From assembly GCA_902552345.1 (NCBI GenBank), contig CACDGO010000002.1, positions 176,696 to 240,695 on the forward strand: a DNA stretch of 64,000 nucleotides. Direction: 5' to 3'. Below are positions 50,055 through 60,786 of this stretch, in pieces (position 1 is the first letter of the stretch; each line of letters opens with the position of its first letter). The stretch is from an uncultured Pelagibacteraceae bacterium (lineage in GTDB: Bacteria > Pseudomonadota > Alphaproteobacteria > Pelagibacterales > Pelagibacteraceae). The position numbers were made by a program, and so were the translations under genes. The notes beneath the pieces are model-generated. The model was given only the letters and a program-made list of their open reading frames with translations. It searched no databases and had not been told where the DNA came from.

Positions 50055-50608
50055 TTTATTTCAGGCATTTTAAAGGTGCCTTTTTTAAAAACGTCATTTT
50101 TGGCAACAATGTTCAAGGAGAAAGTTATATTATTGTTGTATTGATCTTTAATCTCCCACCCTTTCAAATTTAGATTTTTTTTGTCAAATAAAACTGTAAT
50201 TTTGTTGTCACCAAAATAAATAAGCTTAATTATTTGATCATTTACCTCTAATTCTCCTGATTGCACAATTTCTAAAAGTTTATCTTTATATAAAATATTT
50301 AAGAATGGAGATTTTGAAATAGGATAGTGATAAGTTTTATTATACCTTTTTTGTGTAATTGCTAACCTCTTATTATTAATAACTAGTTCTTTTTTCTTGT
50401 CATCAAAGTAATTGCATTTTAATTTTCCAGGAAACTCTAAAAGACAACTACCTTTTTCTCTTTTTTCATTAATTAATTGATCAAATGTAAATTCTAAAGA
50501 GTTTAAGCTATTTAATTGAGCAACTATTTGATCTTTTTCATTAGCTAACAAATTCGTTATTATTAATAGAAAAAATGAGATTAAAAATGTTTTTTTAAAG
50601 AACTTCAC
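50051..50608 (-). CDS. lolA: Outer-membrane lipoprotein carrier protein LolA
   Basis: Signal peptide, LNSLEFTFDQLINEKREKGSCLLEFPGKLKCNY; GTG start at 50608 (VKFFKKTF) preferred, upstream ATGs possible; follows ftsK. Confidence 0.82.
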   Translation of the reverse strand: MKFFKKTFLISFFLLIITNLLANEKDQIVAQLNSLNSLEFTFDQLINEKREKGSCLLEFPGKLKCNYFDDKKKELVINNKRLAITQKRYNKTYHYPISKSPFLNILYKDKLLEIVQSGELEVNDQIIKLIYFGDNKITVLFDKKNLNLKGWEIKDQYNNNITFSLNIVAKNDVFKKGTFKMPEIN

Positions 50609-52676
50609 GTTTACCAACATGATTTGCTTTACTAACAATACCTTTTTCTTCCATCATATCAATAATCCTAGCAGCTCTATTATATCCGATTTGTAATTTT
50701 CTCTGTAAAAAACTTGTAGAGGCTTTTCCTTCTGCTTTAATAATTTCTACGGCTTGATTAAATAATTCATCCTCATCACCTTCATTTCCAGGGGTTAATG
50801 AGCTTTCTGTTGTTTCTTGCGAAGTAATTTCCTCCATATAATCTGGTTCTCCCTGTGCTCTTAATGAGTTTGTAATTTTCTCAATTTCTTGTTCAGAAAC
50901 ATATGGACCGTGAATTCTAACTATTCTGTTTGCTGATGACATGAATAACATGTCTCCTTTTCCAAGTAATTGTTCGGCACCCTGCTCCCCTAAAATGGTT
51001 CTACTATCAATTTTGGAACTTACTTGGAAAGATATTCTTGTAGGGAAATTTGCTTTTATTGTACCTGTTATCACATCAACACTTGGTCTTTGAGTAGCCA
51101 TGATGATATGAATTCCTGCAGCTCTTGCCATTTGGGATAATTTTTGAATATAGTTTTCGATTTCTTTTCCAGCTACAAGCATTAAATCTGACATCTCGTC
51201 AACTACTACAACGATGTAAGGCATTTTAAGTTTGTGCTTAGAGTTATAGCCATCAATGTTTCTTACTCCTACCTTGCTCATTAATTTATATCTGCTGTTC
51301 ATTTCTTTTACTGTCCAAGATAAAGCTGATGTAGCTTTTTTAGCATCAGTAATAACTGGAGTTAATAAATGAGGTATTCCTTCATAAGTAGATAGCTCTA
51401 ACATTTTTGGATCAATTAAAATAAATTTACAAAGGTCTGGACTTAGTTTGTAAAGTAGAGAAACAATTATTGTATTAATACAAACAGACTTTCCTGAACC
51501 AGTGGTACCTGCAATTAAAAGATGAGGCATTGATGTTAAATCACCAACAATTGGCATTCCTGAAATACTTTTACCTAGTGCTATTGGAAGTCTCACATCT
51601 TTCTTTTGAAATTTATCATAAGAAATTATTTCTCGTAGTGATACGCCCTCCCTTTCTTCGTTAGGAATTTCAATTCCAACAGTATTTTTTCCAGGAATGA
51701 CGGAAACTCTTGTAGAAGTTGAACTAGTATTTCTTGCTAAATCCTCAGATAAATTAATTATTTTTGATACTTTTACACCAGGTGCTGGTTCAAATTCATA
51801 AAGGCTTACTACAGGACCATTATTTATTGTTTTAATTTTTCCGTCTATACCAAAGTCTAATAATATTTTTTCCATAAACTCAGCGTCAGGACGATTTTTA
51901 TTTCCGTCAGAACTAAGTTTAGATAAATTTTTTTCTAAATAATTTATATCTGGTAATTTATATTTATTTTTTGTAGTGACTTGCTCTGTTTGAGAACTTG
52001 TGTCAGTATCAAATGAAAAAGATTGCTGTGGCTTTTCCAATGTCTGTGGCTGGTCTTCAATATTAATTTTACTAAAATCTGGTTCAATATTTTCTACAGG
52101 CTTTCTCCTAAAAAGTGAAATAATTACTGAGAATACTTTTTTATAATTTATATCGGTTGAAAATGAAAAAAAAATAATAGTTAATAAAAGCAGTCCATAA
52201 ATTGAATATGTATTATCAATCCACGGAGCCCAAGTATTAATAAAGTTATATGTTATTTTTCCAACGAAACCTGAATTGCCATTATCAATTAACCAAAAAG
52301 AATTATCGAATGTTAAATAGATAAAAACTGTTCCAACTGTTAAATATGCCACAACTAAAAATAGTTTTAAAATTATTCTTCTTAATTCTTTCTTTATTAT
52401 TAAATCTAATCCCCAAAATAAAAAATTAAGTAATAATAAAAAAGAGGCCAAACCGAAACTTTGTAATAAAAAATCTGCAACGCTACTTCCATAAATTCCA
52501 AAAAAATTTTGGATCTCGAAACTCCTATCCCCATAAATGAATGAAGGATCTTCAGGAGAATATGTTGTAAAAGCTATAGCGAGTGCGACACTTGATAAAA
52601 CAAGGATTAAACCTAGCAATTCAAAGGTTCGCTTTTTCAAAAAATTTGTTACACTATCTAAAAAGTTTGTATTCAT
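50595..52676 (-). CDS. ftsK: DNA translocase FtsK
   Basis: MPHLLIAGTTGSGKSVCIN, FILIDPKMLELS, MATQRPSVDVITG, C-terminal gamma domain. Confidence 0.97.
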   Translation of the reverse strand: MNTNFLDSVTNFLKKRTFELLGLILVLSSVALAIAFTTYSPEDPSFIYGDRSFEIQNFFGIYGSSVADFLLQSFGLASFLLLLNFLFWGLDLIIKKELRRIILKLFLVVAYLTVGTVFIYLTFDNSFWLIDNGNSGFVGKITYNFINTWAPWIDNTYSIYGLLLLTIIFFSFSTDINYKKVFSVIISLFRRKPVENIEPDFSKINIEDQPQTLEKPQQSFSFDTDTSSQTEQVTTKNKYKLPDINYLEKNLSKLSSDGNKNRPDAEFMEKILLDFGIDGKIKTINNGPVVSLYEFEPAPGVKVSKIINLSEDLARNTSSTSTRVSVIPGKNTVGIEIPNEEREGVSLREIISYDKFQKKDVRLPIALGKSISGMPIVGDLTSMPHLLIAGTTGSGKSVCINTIIVSLLYKLSPDLCKFILIDPKMLELSTYEGIPHLLTPVITDAKKATSALSWTVKEMNSRYKLMSKVGVRNIDGYNSKHKLKMPYIVVVVDEMSDLMLVAGKEIENYIQKLSQMARAAGIHIIMATQRPSVDVITGTIKANFPTRISFQVSSKIDSRTILGEQGAEQLLGKGDMLFMSSANRIVRIHGPYVSEQEIEKITNSLRAQGEPDYMEEITSQETTESSLTPGNEGDEDELFNQAVEIIKAEGKASTSFLQRKLQIGYNRAARIIDMMEEKGIVSKANHVGKREVL

Positions 52677-52731
52677 TACGAATCGATTACGTACTTTTTA
52701 CCATTTTTATGAAAGTGTTAAAAATTTTAAT

Positions 52732-53841
52732 ATGATAAAACAGAGAATATGCATTGTCGGAGACGGTCTTTCAGGCTTAATGACAGCTGTAATTTTATCT
52801 AAAGTATCGGGTGTAGAGGTAAATCTAATAGCTAAAAAAGGCATAAAAAACGCTGATAAAAGGACCACTGCCATATCAGATACAAATTACAAGTTCATCA
52901 ATCAAAATATTAAAAGTTTGGAACAAAAGTTGTTCTGGCCTTCACAAAAAATTGACCTTTTTTACGAAACTTCTAAAGAAAATATAAATTTTTTAAATCT
53001 AAAAGAAGCAAATTCCAATCTAATGTATGTTTTTGAAAATGATAAAATTAAAAGTGTATTATTGAAAGAAATTTCAAAAAATAAAATTAAATTAATCAAA
53101 AAAGATTTAAAAAACTTAGATGAATTAAAAAATTATGATTTGATTATCCTCTGTGTAGGAGGACAATCTAACATTTACAATAACATAACAAAAATTAGAT
53201 CTATCAAGAAAGATTATAAAGAAATAGCTATTACAGGATATGTAAAACATCATTTTAATAAAATTAACACAAGCCAATTCTTTTTAAAAGAAGGCCCGTT
53301 AGCTATACTGCCTTTTTCAAAAAATTATTTCTCTTTTGTTTGGAGTGTAAAAAAACATTTTTTCAAAAATAATTTAAAAAAAATTTCAACTTTAGTAAAA
53401 AACAAAATAGTAGAATTGTTGAAGAACAAACATGATATTACTATTGGTAATATCCAGTCGTATCCTATTTCTCTAAGTTTAAGACGACAATATCATCAAA
53501 AAAATATATTAATCCTTGGTGAAGGTCTGCACACTATACATCCAGTGGCCGGTCAGGGTTTTAATCTAGTTCTAAGGGATATAAAAAAATTAAATGAGAT
53601 TATAAAATATTACGTGAGTTTAGGTATTTCTATTAAAAATAGCTATGCCCTAAATGATTTTTATAATAGTAGAAAACCTGAAAATACTATTATGAGTTTA
53701 GGTGTCGATGCTACTCATAGCTTCTTTAAACAAAATAAATATTTGGATCCCTTCAAAGAAATTATTGTAAAAAATATTAAGAACAATGAAACATTAAAAA
53801 AATTCAGTAAAATAATCTCTAATCGAGGTTTATCATTATAA
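52732..53841 (+). CDS. UbiH/UbiF-like FAD-dependent monooxygenase (divergent)
   Basis: ICIVGDGLSGLMTAVIL, GEGLHTIHPVAGQGFNLVLRDI; true start MIKQRIC at 52732, not 52537. Confidence 0.75.
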   Translation: MIKQRICIVGDGLSGLMTAVILSKVSGVEVNLIAKKGIKNADKRTTAISDTNYKFINQNIKSLEQKLFWPSQKIDLFYETSKENINFLNLKEANSNLMYVFENDKIKSVLLKEISKNKIKLIKKDLKNLDELKNYDLIILCVGGQSNIYNNITKIRSIKKDYKEIAITGYVKHHFNKINTSQFFLKEGPLAILPFSKNYFSFVWSVKKHFFKNNLKKISTLVKNKIVELLKNKHDITIGNIQSYPISLSLRRQYHQKNILILGEGLHTIHPVAGQGFNLVLRDIKKLNEIIKYYVSLGISIKNSYALNDFYNSRKPENTIMSLGVDATHSFFKQNKYLDPFKEIIVKNIKNNETLKKFSKIISNRGLSL

Positions 53842-53845
53842 TTCA

Positions 53846-55174
53846 ATGAACATTTTTGCTTTATCTTCGGGTAGAGGTCCCTCTGGAATAGCTATCGTTA
53901 GAATATCAGGTAGTGAAACACTCAAGATTTGTCAAAATTTGACTAAGTCTAAAGATATAAAGTCGAACGAAGTTAATTTTTGTAAGTTCTATAACCCTAA
54001 CAATGGTAATGTAATAGATCCGGAGGCTCTATTATTGTGGTTTCCTGGGCCAAACAGCTATACTGGAGAAGATCTAGCAGAATTACAAATCCATGGAAGT
54101 AACGCAGTAATAAACGCTTTATTAAGAGTACTTTCCGAGCAAAAAAACTGCAGATTAGCTGAACCAGGTGAGTTCACTAAAATTGCATTTCAAAATGATA
54201 AAATCGATTTGTTAAAAGCAGAAAGTATAGGAGATCTTATTCATTCCGAGACGGAACTACAAAGACAACAAGCAGTTAAATTAGTTCAGGGCAATGCATC
54301 AAATTATTATAATGATCTGAGGGAAAAAATAATAAAATCCCTTGCTTTTATAGAAGCAAAAATTGATTTCGCAGAGGAAGATCTTCCAGAAAAAGTACTA
54401 AAAGATGCACACAAATCAATTAAAGAAATTCATTCAGAAATTACAAAAATAATTGAAGATAATAAAGTTGGAGAAAAAATTAGAGATGGTTTTAGGGTTT
54501 CAATTACAGGAGAAGTTAATGCGGGGAAATCATCATTACTAAATTTACTTTCAAAAAGAGAAGTAGCAATTGTATCAGATGAGGCTGGTACGACTAGAGA
54601 TGTTATAGAAACCTATTTGAATTTGGATGGATACCCTGTAATTCTGGCTGATACTGCTGGTATAAGAAAAGCTAAAAATGAAGTTGAAAAAAAAGGTATT
54701 TCTTTAGCATTAGGCAAATCAAAAGAAGCAGATTTAAATATAGTAGTAATCGATAATTCATCAAAAAAAATTAATAAAGAAATACAGAGTATGATTAATA
54801 AGGATACTGTAATATTATTAAATAAATCTGATGTTTCAGATAAACAAAATCATAAATTTAATGTTGATACAGTTTTAGCTTCAGTAAAAAATAATGAAAA
54901 TATCGACAAATTAATAGATTTGATTAAAGCTAAGTTAAGCAAAAAATTTACATCCAATAATAGCGCTTTAATTACTAGAGAAAGGCACAGAGTTAAGCTA
55001 AATGATTGTTTAAAAGAAATTGATAAGTTTCTTAAAAAGGATCAAAACAAAGACCTTGAATTAGCAGCAGAAGACTTAAGAATGGCCACACGACATCTTG
55101 GTAGCATCGTCGGTAAGGTAGATGTGGAAGAAATACTTGGATCTATATTCAAAGACTTCTGTATCGGTAAATAA
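53846..55174 (+). CDS. mnmE: tRNA modification GTPase MnmE
   Basis: SSGRGPSGIAIVRISG, GEVNAGKSSLLN, DTAGIRKAK, C-terminal FCIGK. Confidence 0.97.
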   Translation: MNIFALSSGRGPSGIAIVRISGSETLKICQNLTKSKDIKSNEVNFCKFYNPNNGNVIDPEALLLWFPGPNSYTGEDLAELQIHGSNAVINALLRVLSEQKNCRLAEPGEFTKIAFQNDKIDLLKAESIGDLIHSETELQRQQAVKLVQGNASNYYNDLREKIIKSLAFIEAKIDFAEEDLPEKVLKDAHKSIKEIHSEITKIIEDNKVGEKIRDGFRVSITGEVNAGKSSLLNLLSKREVAIVSDEAGTTRDVIETYLNLDGYPVILADTAGIRKAKNEVEKKGISLALGKSKEADLNIVVIDNSSKKINKEIQSMINKDTVILLNKSDVSDKQNHKFNVDTVLASVKNNENIDKLIDLIKAKLSKKFTSNNSALITRERHRVKLNDCLKEIDKFLKKDQNKDLELAAEDLRMATRHLGSIVGKVDVEEILGSIFKDFCIGK

Positions 55175-55216
55175 AATACTTCTTGTATTCTTAATCTAGA
55201 GGTTTACATTTACAGA

Positions 55217-57085
55217 ATGACAAAACAATGCTTTGATGTAGTAGTTATAGGTGGAGGACATGCCGGATGTGAGGCTGCAGCTGCTTCCGCTAGAATGGGC
55301 GTAAATACTGCTCTTTTTACCCATAAAATCGAGACTATTGGGGAAATGTCGTGTAATCCCGCTATAGGAGGACTTGGAAAAGGGCATCTTGTTAGGGAAA
55401 TCGATGCTTTAGATGGTGTGATGGGTGTAGTAGCTGATAAATCAGGTATTCAATTTAGATTATTAAATAGAAGTCGTGGTCCAGCAGTACAAGGACCAAG
55501 GACTCAGTCAGATAGAGCCCTTTACAAAGAACACATGCAAAAAATCTTACTTAATTACAAAAATCTAGAGATAATAGCAGATCCTGTTGTTAAATTTTTA
55601 TTTGAGGGTGATAAAGTTATAGGTTTTGTATGTCAAAGTGGAAATGAAATCAGAACTAAAGAACTAATCCTAACTACCGGCACTTTTCTTAATGGATTAA
55701 TACACATTGGTGAGACTCAAATACCAGCAGGTAGGTATGATGAGAAACCATCTACAGGTTTGAGCGAACAATTATCAAAATTCAAAATGAAAATTGGAAG
55801 ATTAAAAACAGGAACACCCCCTAGGCTAGATGGGGACACAATAAATTATGATGATTTGGAAATGCAGCCTGCAGATGACAATCATTATTATTTTTCTTTC
55901 CTAACGAAAAAGATTGACAATAAACAGATTAAATGTGGGATGACTTACACAAATAATGATGTCCATAAAATTATAAGTGATAACATTTCCAGAAGTGCTA
56001 TGTATTCAGGTAACATTAAAGGAGTAGGTCCAAGATACTGTCCGTCAATAGAGGATAAGATCGTTAAATTTAAGGAAAAGGAAAAGCATCAGATTTTTTT
56101 AGAGCCTGAAGGATTAAAGGACAATACTATTTACCCAAATGGCATATCAACTTCTCTACCAGAGGAGATACAGCTCAAAATATTAGCTAAAATCAAGGGT
56201 TTAGAGCGTGTTAAAATGAGGAGAGCTGGATATGCTATAGAGTACGATTATGTTGACCCGAGGGAGTTAAAAGCAACCCTCGAGACTAAAAAAATTAATT
56301 CTCTATTCCTTGCTGGGCAAATTAATGGAACTACAGGATATGAAGAGGCTGCAGCGCAAGGCTTGATAGCTGGGATCAATGCGGCTTTAAAAGTTTTAAA
56401 TCAAGAGGAGTTTATTTTAGATAGATCAACTTCTTATATTGGTGTCATGATTGATGACCTAATCACTAAAGGTGTTACAGAACCTTATAGAATGTTTACA
56501 TCTAGAGCTGAATATAGATTAACTTTAAGAGCTGATAATGCCGATCAAAGGTTAACCGATTTTGGAATTAATTTAAATTTAGTGAAGTCTGAGAGAAAAA
56601 AAATGTTTAATGAAAAGAAAAGAAATATTTTAGCTCTTAATACAATTTTAAAAAATAATTATTTAACTCCTAATCAAGCTAAGAAATTTGAAATTAAAAT
56701 TGCTATGGACGGAGTCAAAAGAACTTGTTTAGAGATTATGGGTCAGCGAAAAGTAAATATGGCAAAAATAAGGCAAGCATTTCCAGACATTCCTAGTTTT
56801 CCAAGCTCCATAGAAAATCAAGTTGTAACAGATGCTCACTATATGGGTTATTTGGAAAGGCAAGACAGAGATATAGAGTCTTTTAAAAAAGATGAGTCTG
56901 TTATTATACCTGACGGTATAGATTATGAAAAGCTGAGTGGTCTATCTAATGAAATCAAGACCAAACTCCTAAAGGTTAAACCAAAAACTTTGGGTCAGGC
57001 TATTCGTATCGACGGAGTAACGCCTGCATCAATAATAATTCTACTTTCACACATTAAAAAACTTAGATATAAAGCTACTGCTTAA
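55217..57085 (+). CDS. mnmG: tRNA uridine-5-carboxymethylaminomethyl modification enzyme MnmG
   Basis: [43 protein letters not shown]. Confidence 0.98.
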   Translation: MTKQCFDVVVIGGGHAGCEAAAASARMGVNTALFTHKIETIGEMSCNPAIGGLGKGHLVREIDALDGVMGVVADKSGIQFRLLNRSRGPAVQGPRTQSDRALYKEHMQKILLNYKNLEIIADPVVKFLFEGDKVIGFVCQSGNEIRTKELILTTGTFLNGLIHIGETQIPAGRYDEKPSTGLSEQLSKFKMKIGRLKTGTPPRLDGDTINYDDLEMQPADDNHYYFSFLTKKIDNKQIKCGMTYTNNDVHKIISDNISRSAMYSGNIKGVGPRYCPSIEDKIVKFKEKEKHQIFLEPEGLKDNTIYPNGISTSLPEEIQLKILAKIKGLERVKMRRAGYAIEYDYVDPRELKATLETKKINSLFLAGQINGTTGYEEAAAQGLIAGINAALKVLNQEEFILDRSTSYIGVMIDDLITKGVTEPYRMFTSRAEYRLTLRADNADQRLTDFGINLNLVKSERKKMFNEKKRNILALNTILKNNYLTPNQAKKFEIKIAMDGVKRTCLEIMGQRKVNMAKIRQAFPDIPSFPSSIENQVVTDAHYMGYLERQDRDIESFKKDESVIIPDGIDYEKLSGLSNEIKTKLLKVKPKTLGQAIRIDGVTPASIIILLSHIKKLRYKATA

Positions 57086-57702
57086 TGCAGCAGTTGGAAG
57101 TTATTAATATTTTAAAAAAAGACCTTAATTTTGATGATATTTCTATTCAAAAGTTAAAAAAATTTGCTGAGTTAGTATTAAGCGAAAACAAAAATCATAA
57201 TTTGATAGCAAAAAGTACAGAGTCTTCAATCTGGCATAGGCATATTTTGGATTCGGCCCAGTTAGTAAAATTTATAGATTTTAAATCACTTTCTTTAGCG
57301 GATTTAGGATCAGGAGCAGGATTTCCGGGAATAGTTATAGAAATATTCAATAAAAACAAGGATTTTCACGTGAAATTGTATGAAAAATCATCGGTAAAAA
57401 GGCAATTCTTAATTAAAGTAATTAATGAATTAAATTTAAATGCAAAAGTTTGTGGTGATTATAGAGAACAAGTCCTAGATTCTGATATAATAGTTTGTAG
57501 AGCTTTTAAAAAATTGGAACAAGTAATACAAGTTTCACGTGAAATTGCTAAAAAGCCACATAAATTAATGATTTTAAAGGGCCAAAATGCACAGGAAGAG
57601 ATAAATAAAACTTTTAAAACACGAAAATATTCTTATAAATTAGTCAAGAGTATTACGAATGACAAATCGAAAATAATTTTGATGCAAATAGACTTTAAAT
57701 GA
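57085..57702 (+). CDS. rsmG: 16S rRNA (guanine527-N7)-methyltransferase
   Basis: NLIAKSTESSIWHRHILDSAQL, LADLGSGAGFPGIV. Confidence 0.95.
   Translation: MQQLEVINILKKDLNFDDISIQKLKKFAELVLSENKNHNLIAKSTESSIWHRHILDSAQLVKFIDFKSLSLADLGSGAGFPGIVIEIFNKNKDFHVKLYEKSSVKRQFLIKVINELNLNAKVCGDYREQVLDSDIIVCRAFKKLEQVIQVSREIAKKPHKLMILKGQNAQEEINKTFKTRKYSYKLVKSITNDKSKIILMQIDFK
57364..57375. promoter_or_regulatory. parS: parS-like site 1
   Basis: TTTCACGTGAAA core of consensus TGTTTCACGTGAAACA; in rsmG upstream of parAB. Confidence 0.75.
57531..57546. promoter_or_regulatory. parS: parS-like site 2
   Basis: AGTTTCACGTGAAATT, 13/16 match to TGTTTCACGTGAAACA. Confidence 0.82.
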
Positions 57703-58496
57703 CAACACCAACAATATTAGCGGTAATTAATCAAAAGGGCGGAGTAGGTAAAACAACTACGGTAATAAATTTAGCAGCATCACTGTCCATTTTGGGTCAA
57801 AATAATTTGGTTATAGATTTAGATCCACAAGGTAACGCAACAACGGGTCTTGGTAAGAACAACAGCGATGAGAGCAAAAATATTTATAATCTTTTAATAA
57901 AAAAAATTAATTTAAAAGAGACAGTTCAAAAAACCGAAATTAAAAATTTAGATTTAATCGGATCTCACGTAAATTTATCTGGCCTCGAAGTTGAAACAGC
58001 TAATGACTCTAATAGGGCTTTTGTATTGAAAGAAATTCTCTCAGCGGAGAAGAATGGTTTACTTAATAATTATGATAATATATTTATTGACTGCCCTCCA
58101 TCACTAAGTCTTTTGACTATAATGGCTTTAGTGGCATCAGATGAATTGTTGGTACCACTGCAAACAGAATTCTTTGCACTAGAAGGAATAACTCAACTTG
58201 TGAAAACAATAGATAGAATAAAAGAAAATCTAAATCCTTCATTAGAGATTAGAGGTATCTTATTAACAATGTTTGATAAAAGAAATAAACTATCTTCTCA
58301 GGTCGATGAAGAAGCAAGAAACTATTTCAAAGAAAAAGTTTACCAAACAGTCATACAAAGAAATGTACGTTTATCTGAGGCACCATCCCATGGTATGCCT
58401 TGTGTAGTCTATGATAAAAACTGCGTTGGAAGTAAATCATATTTTAAATTAGCTGAAGAGTTTATGAAAAGAAGCAATATTGAAAGTGCTGCATGA
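57699..58496 (+). CDS. parA: Chromosome partitioning ATPase ParA
   Basis: VINQKGGVGKTTTVINLAASL, DLDPQGNATTGLG. Confidence 0.97.
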   Translation: MTTPTILAVINQKGGVGKTTTVINLAASLSILGQNNLVIDLDPQGNATTGLGKNNSDESKNIYNLLIKKINLKETVQKTEIKNLDLIGSHVNLSGLEVETANDSNRAFVLKEILSAEKNGLLNNYDNIFIDCPPSLSLLTIMALVASDELLVPLQTEFFALEGITQLVKTIDRIKENLNPSLEIRGILLTMFDKRNKLSSQVDEEARNYFKEKVYQTVIQRNVRLSEAPSHGMPCVVYDKNCVGSKSYFKLAEEFMKRSNIESAA

Positions 58497-59344
58497 GCAA
58501 TAAAAAAAAAGGTTTAGGAAGAGGATTATCCGCGCTATTTGGTGATTCTAAGCCAGTGAGCGAAAATAAAGAAGTAAATTCTGTAACAAGAGTATCTATT
58601 GGTGATCTTAGTAGAAACCCTTACCAACCAAGAATGAACTTTAGGGAGGAAAAATTAGAGGAACTAGCAAACTCAATTAAAAAAAATGGAATTATTCAGC
58701 CAATAGCCGTAAGACCTAGTAAAAGTGAGAAAGGTAAGTTCGAGATTGTAGCAGGTGAGAGAAGATGGATAGCCGCGCAAAGAGCAGGTTTACATGAAAT
58801 CCCCGTTGTAATTCTTGAATTAAGCGATGTCGAGTCTTTGGAAGTAGCGATAGTTGAAAATATCCAGAGAGACGATTTGAATCCAATAGAGGAAGCAAGA
58901 GGGTATAAAAGATTGAATGAGGAATTTGAGTATGACCATGAGAGTATTTCTAAATTAATGTCAAAAAGTCGAAGCCATATCAGCAATACCTTAAGATTAC
59001 TTACATTGCCAAAAGATATTGTTGGAATGTTAGAGGAAGGTACTTTAACGTCAGGTCAAGCTCGCCCGTTAATAGGTTTATCTAATGCCTCCTCTATTGC
59101 TGAGGAAATTGTTTCAAAAAATTATAGCGCAAGAAAAGTAGAATATTTAATTAGAAATAAGAAAAGCAATTCTAATGAAAAAATCGTTGATGCTAATATT
59201 TTGAAAGCTCAAGAAAGAATAGAGAAAATTCTTGGTTTAAAAGTTAATATTTTAAATAAAAAAAACAATTCAGGCAAAATAACTATTGGTTATAAAGATT
59301 TAGACCAATTCCAATTTATTTCTAATTTGCTGACTAAGAATTAG
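58493..59344 (+). CDS. parB: Chromosome partitioning protein ParB
   Basis: KKGLGRGLSALFGD, NPYQPR, GERRWIAAQRAG, ENIQRDDLNPIEEA. Confidence 0.97.
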   Translation: MSNKKKGLGRGLSALFGDSKPVSENKEVNSVTRVSIGDLSRNPYQPRMNFREEKLEELANSIKKNGIIQPIAVRPSKSEKGKFEIVAGERRWIAAQRAGLHEIPVVILELSDVESLEVAIVENIQRDDLNPIEEARGYKRLNEEFEYDHESISKLMSKSRSHISNTLRLLTLPKDIVGMLEEGTLTSGQARPLIGLSNASSIAEEIVSKNYSARKVEYLIRNKKSNSNEKIVDANILKAQERIEKILGLKVNILNKKNNSGKITIGYKDLDQFQFISNLLTKN

Positions 59345-60323
59345 CTACATTACAAACATCTATAATCAATTTTTTCATTAAAATATTTTTATTTATCAAT
59401 GAATTTGACTTAATCAAAACTTCAAACGAAAAAGTTTTATTTTGCATTTGTTCTAACTTATTTTGATTCCATTTACTTGATTGAACTATAAATTGTGGTT
59501 TGTCTTTCCAAAATATTGGTGGTTTCAATTTTTCTAATTTTAATTCAATATTTTCATTTTTTGGTAATTTACTTATTTCTTTTAATTTTGCTAATCTTTG
59601 GTTAAGTATATTTAAATAATAAATATTTTTATCTTGTTCTAAAACAGTGTCATCAAGTAATTTATTTGTTTGTGTTTTATTTCCACTAAATGCAGCGTCT
59701 CTAAGTTGTGAAAAATCCTCATTAATCCTTAAATCCAAAAGTGTTTCCAGTTTTTTGTTATCAATTATTTTATCTTTAAAAAAAGTTTTTATTTTTTCAA
59801 TTTCATTATTTAATTTGGCTCTATTAAGATTACAATTCTCTGCAATTAGATTAAGATTTTGAGGAGTTAGACCGCTAAAACCTTTTAATTTTTCTGTTAC
59901 TATTTTTTTAATTCCAACATCGTTGTCTAAGTAGCATGGTACTATGGCGCATTCTTTTGTTTTTTCGAAAAAACTTCTTAGTTTTGATTTTTTTTCCAAA
60001 ATTTGAGAAAAAAAATAAATTTTTTGATTATTATTTCTTAAATCTAAATCATCTATGAAACCTAAGATCTTATCATTAACCTGATTAATAAAATAAATTT
60101 TTTTTTGCTCGAAGAGCGAGAGGTTTTGTAATTCATTTTGTATCACCTCTTTTTTATTCATAACCAATTCCTGGTCAAAATTTAAAATTTTATTTTGTTT
60201 ATTTTGAAATTTTATTTTATTTTTTAAATCGTCAATGAGACCAATGTTTTCACCGTAAATAAGAACTAAATGTTCTTTTATAGTTTCTATATTATTTTCT
60301 ACAATATAACTTTTATATATCAT
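59334..60323 (-). CDS. holA: DNA polymerase III delta subunit
   Basis: HolA-like N-terminus and C-terminal clamp-loader pattern; adjacent to lptE/leuS. Confidence 0.8.
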   Translation of the reverse strand: MIYKSYIVENNIETIKEHLVLIYGENIGLIDDLKNKIKFQNKQNKILNFDQELVMNKKEVIQNELQNLSLFEQKKIYFINQVNDKILGFIDDLDLRNNNQKIYFFSQILEKKSKLRSFFEKTKECAIVPCYLDNDVGIKKIVTEKLKGFSGLTPQNLNLIAENCNLNRAKLNNEIEKIKTFFKDKIIDNKKLETLLDLRINEDFSQLRDAAFSGNKTQTNKLLDDTVLEQDKNIYYLNILNQRLAKLKEISKLPKNENIELKLEKLKPPIFWKDKPQFIVQSSKWNQNKLEQMQNKTFSFEVLIKSNSLINKNILMKKLIIDVCNVANS

Positions 60324-60786
60324 TTAGTATTGATCTTAGCTCGTAAAGAATTTCATCTGATAAATCATCAGTCAATAATTCAATTAATTTTTTCTCATTT
60401 CTAATCGTTATTGAGTGTTGCTTATTGACGTTATAACTTCCTACTTTATTTATAAAAAATTCTTTTGATATTTTTTTGTTTATAATGTTAACAGAAACAT
60501 TTACAGATACGTTTATTTCATATTTGGTAATTTGATTCTTAATATTTCTTTCTTTGACATTTTTATCTTTTGTCGTATTCAATAAAATTTTAATTAATTC
60601 CTTATCATTATTCTTTGAATTGAATTGTAATTTGTTTTTAATTTTGAAATTAATTATACTGTTCCCTGTAGTTTCAATTTCCGCAATATCAAAATTAGTT
60701 ATTTCAGATTGGTCTATTGCTTTAAATCCACAATTCGTTGTAAAAAAAAATATTAAAATCAATGCTATAGTTGATAATTTTTTCAC
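60313..60786 (-). CDS. lptE: LPS-assembly lipoprotein LptE-like
   Basis: Lipobox TTNCGFKAI, size, position between holA and leuS. Confidence 0.75.
   Translation of the reverse strand: MKKLSTIALILIFFFTTNCGFKAIDQSEITNFDIAEIETTGNSIINFKIKNKLQFNSKNNDKELIKILLNTTKDKNVKERNIKNQITKYEINVSVNVSVNIINKKISKEFFINKVGSYNVNKQHSITIRNEKKLIELLTDDLSDEILYELRSILNDI

Noticed and set aside
52537-52731. N-terminal extension of the 434-aa ORF
   Set aside because: Overlaps the divergent ftsK 5' end; the FAD-binding protein starts naturally at MIKQRICIVGDG (52732).
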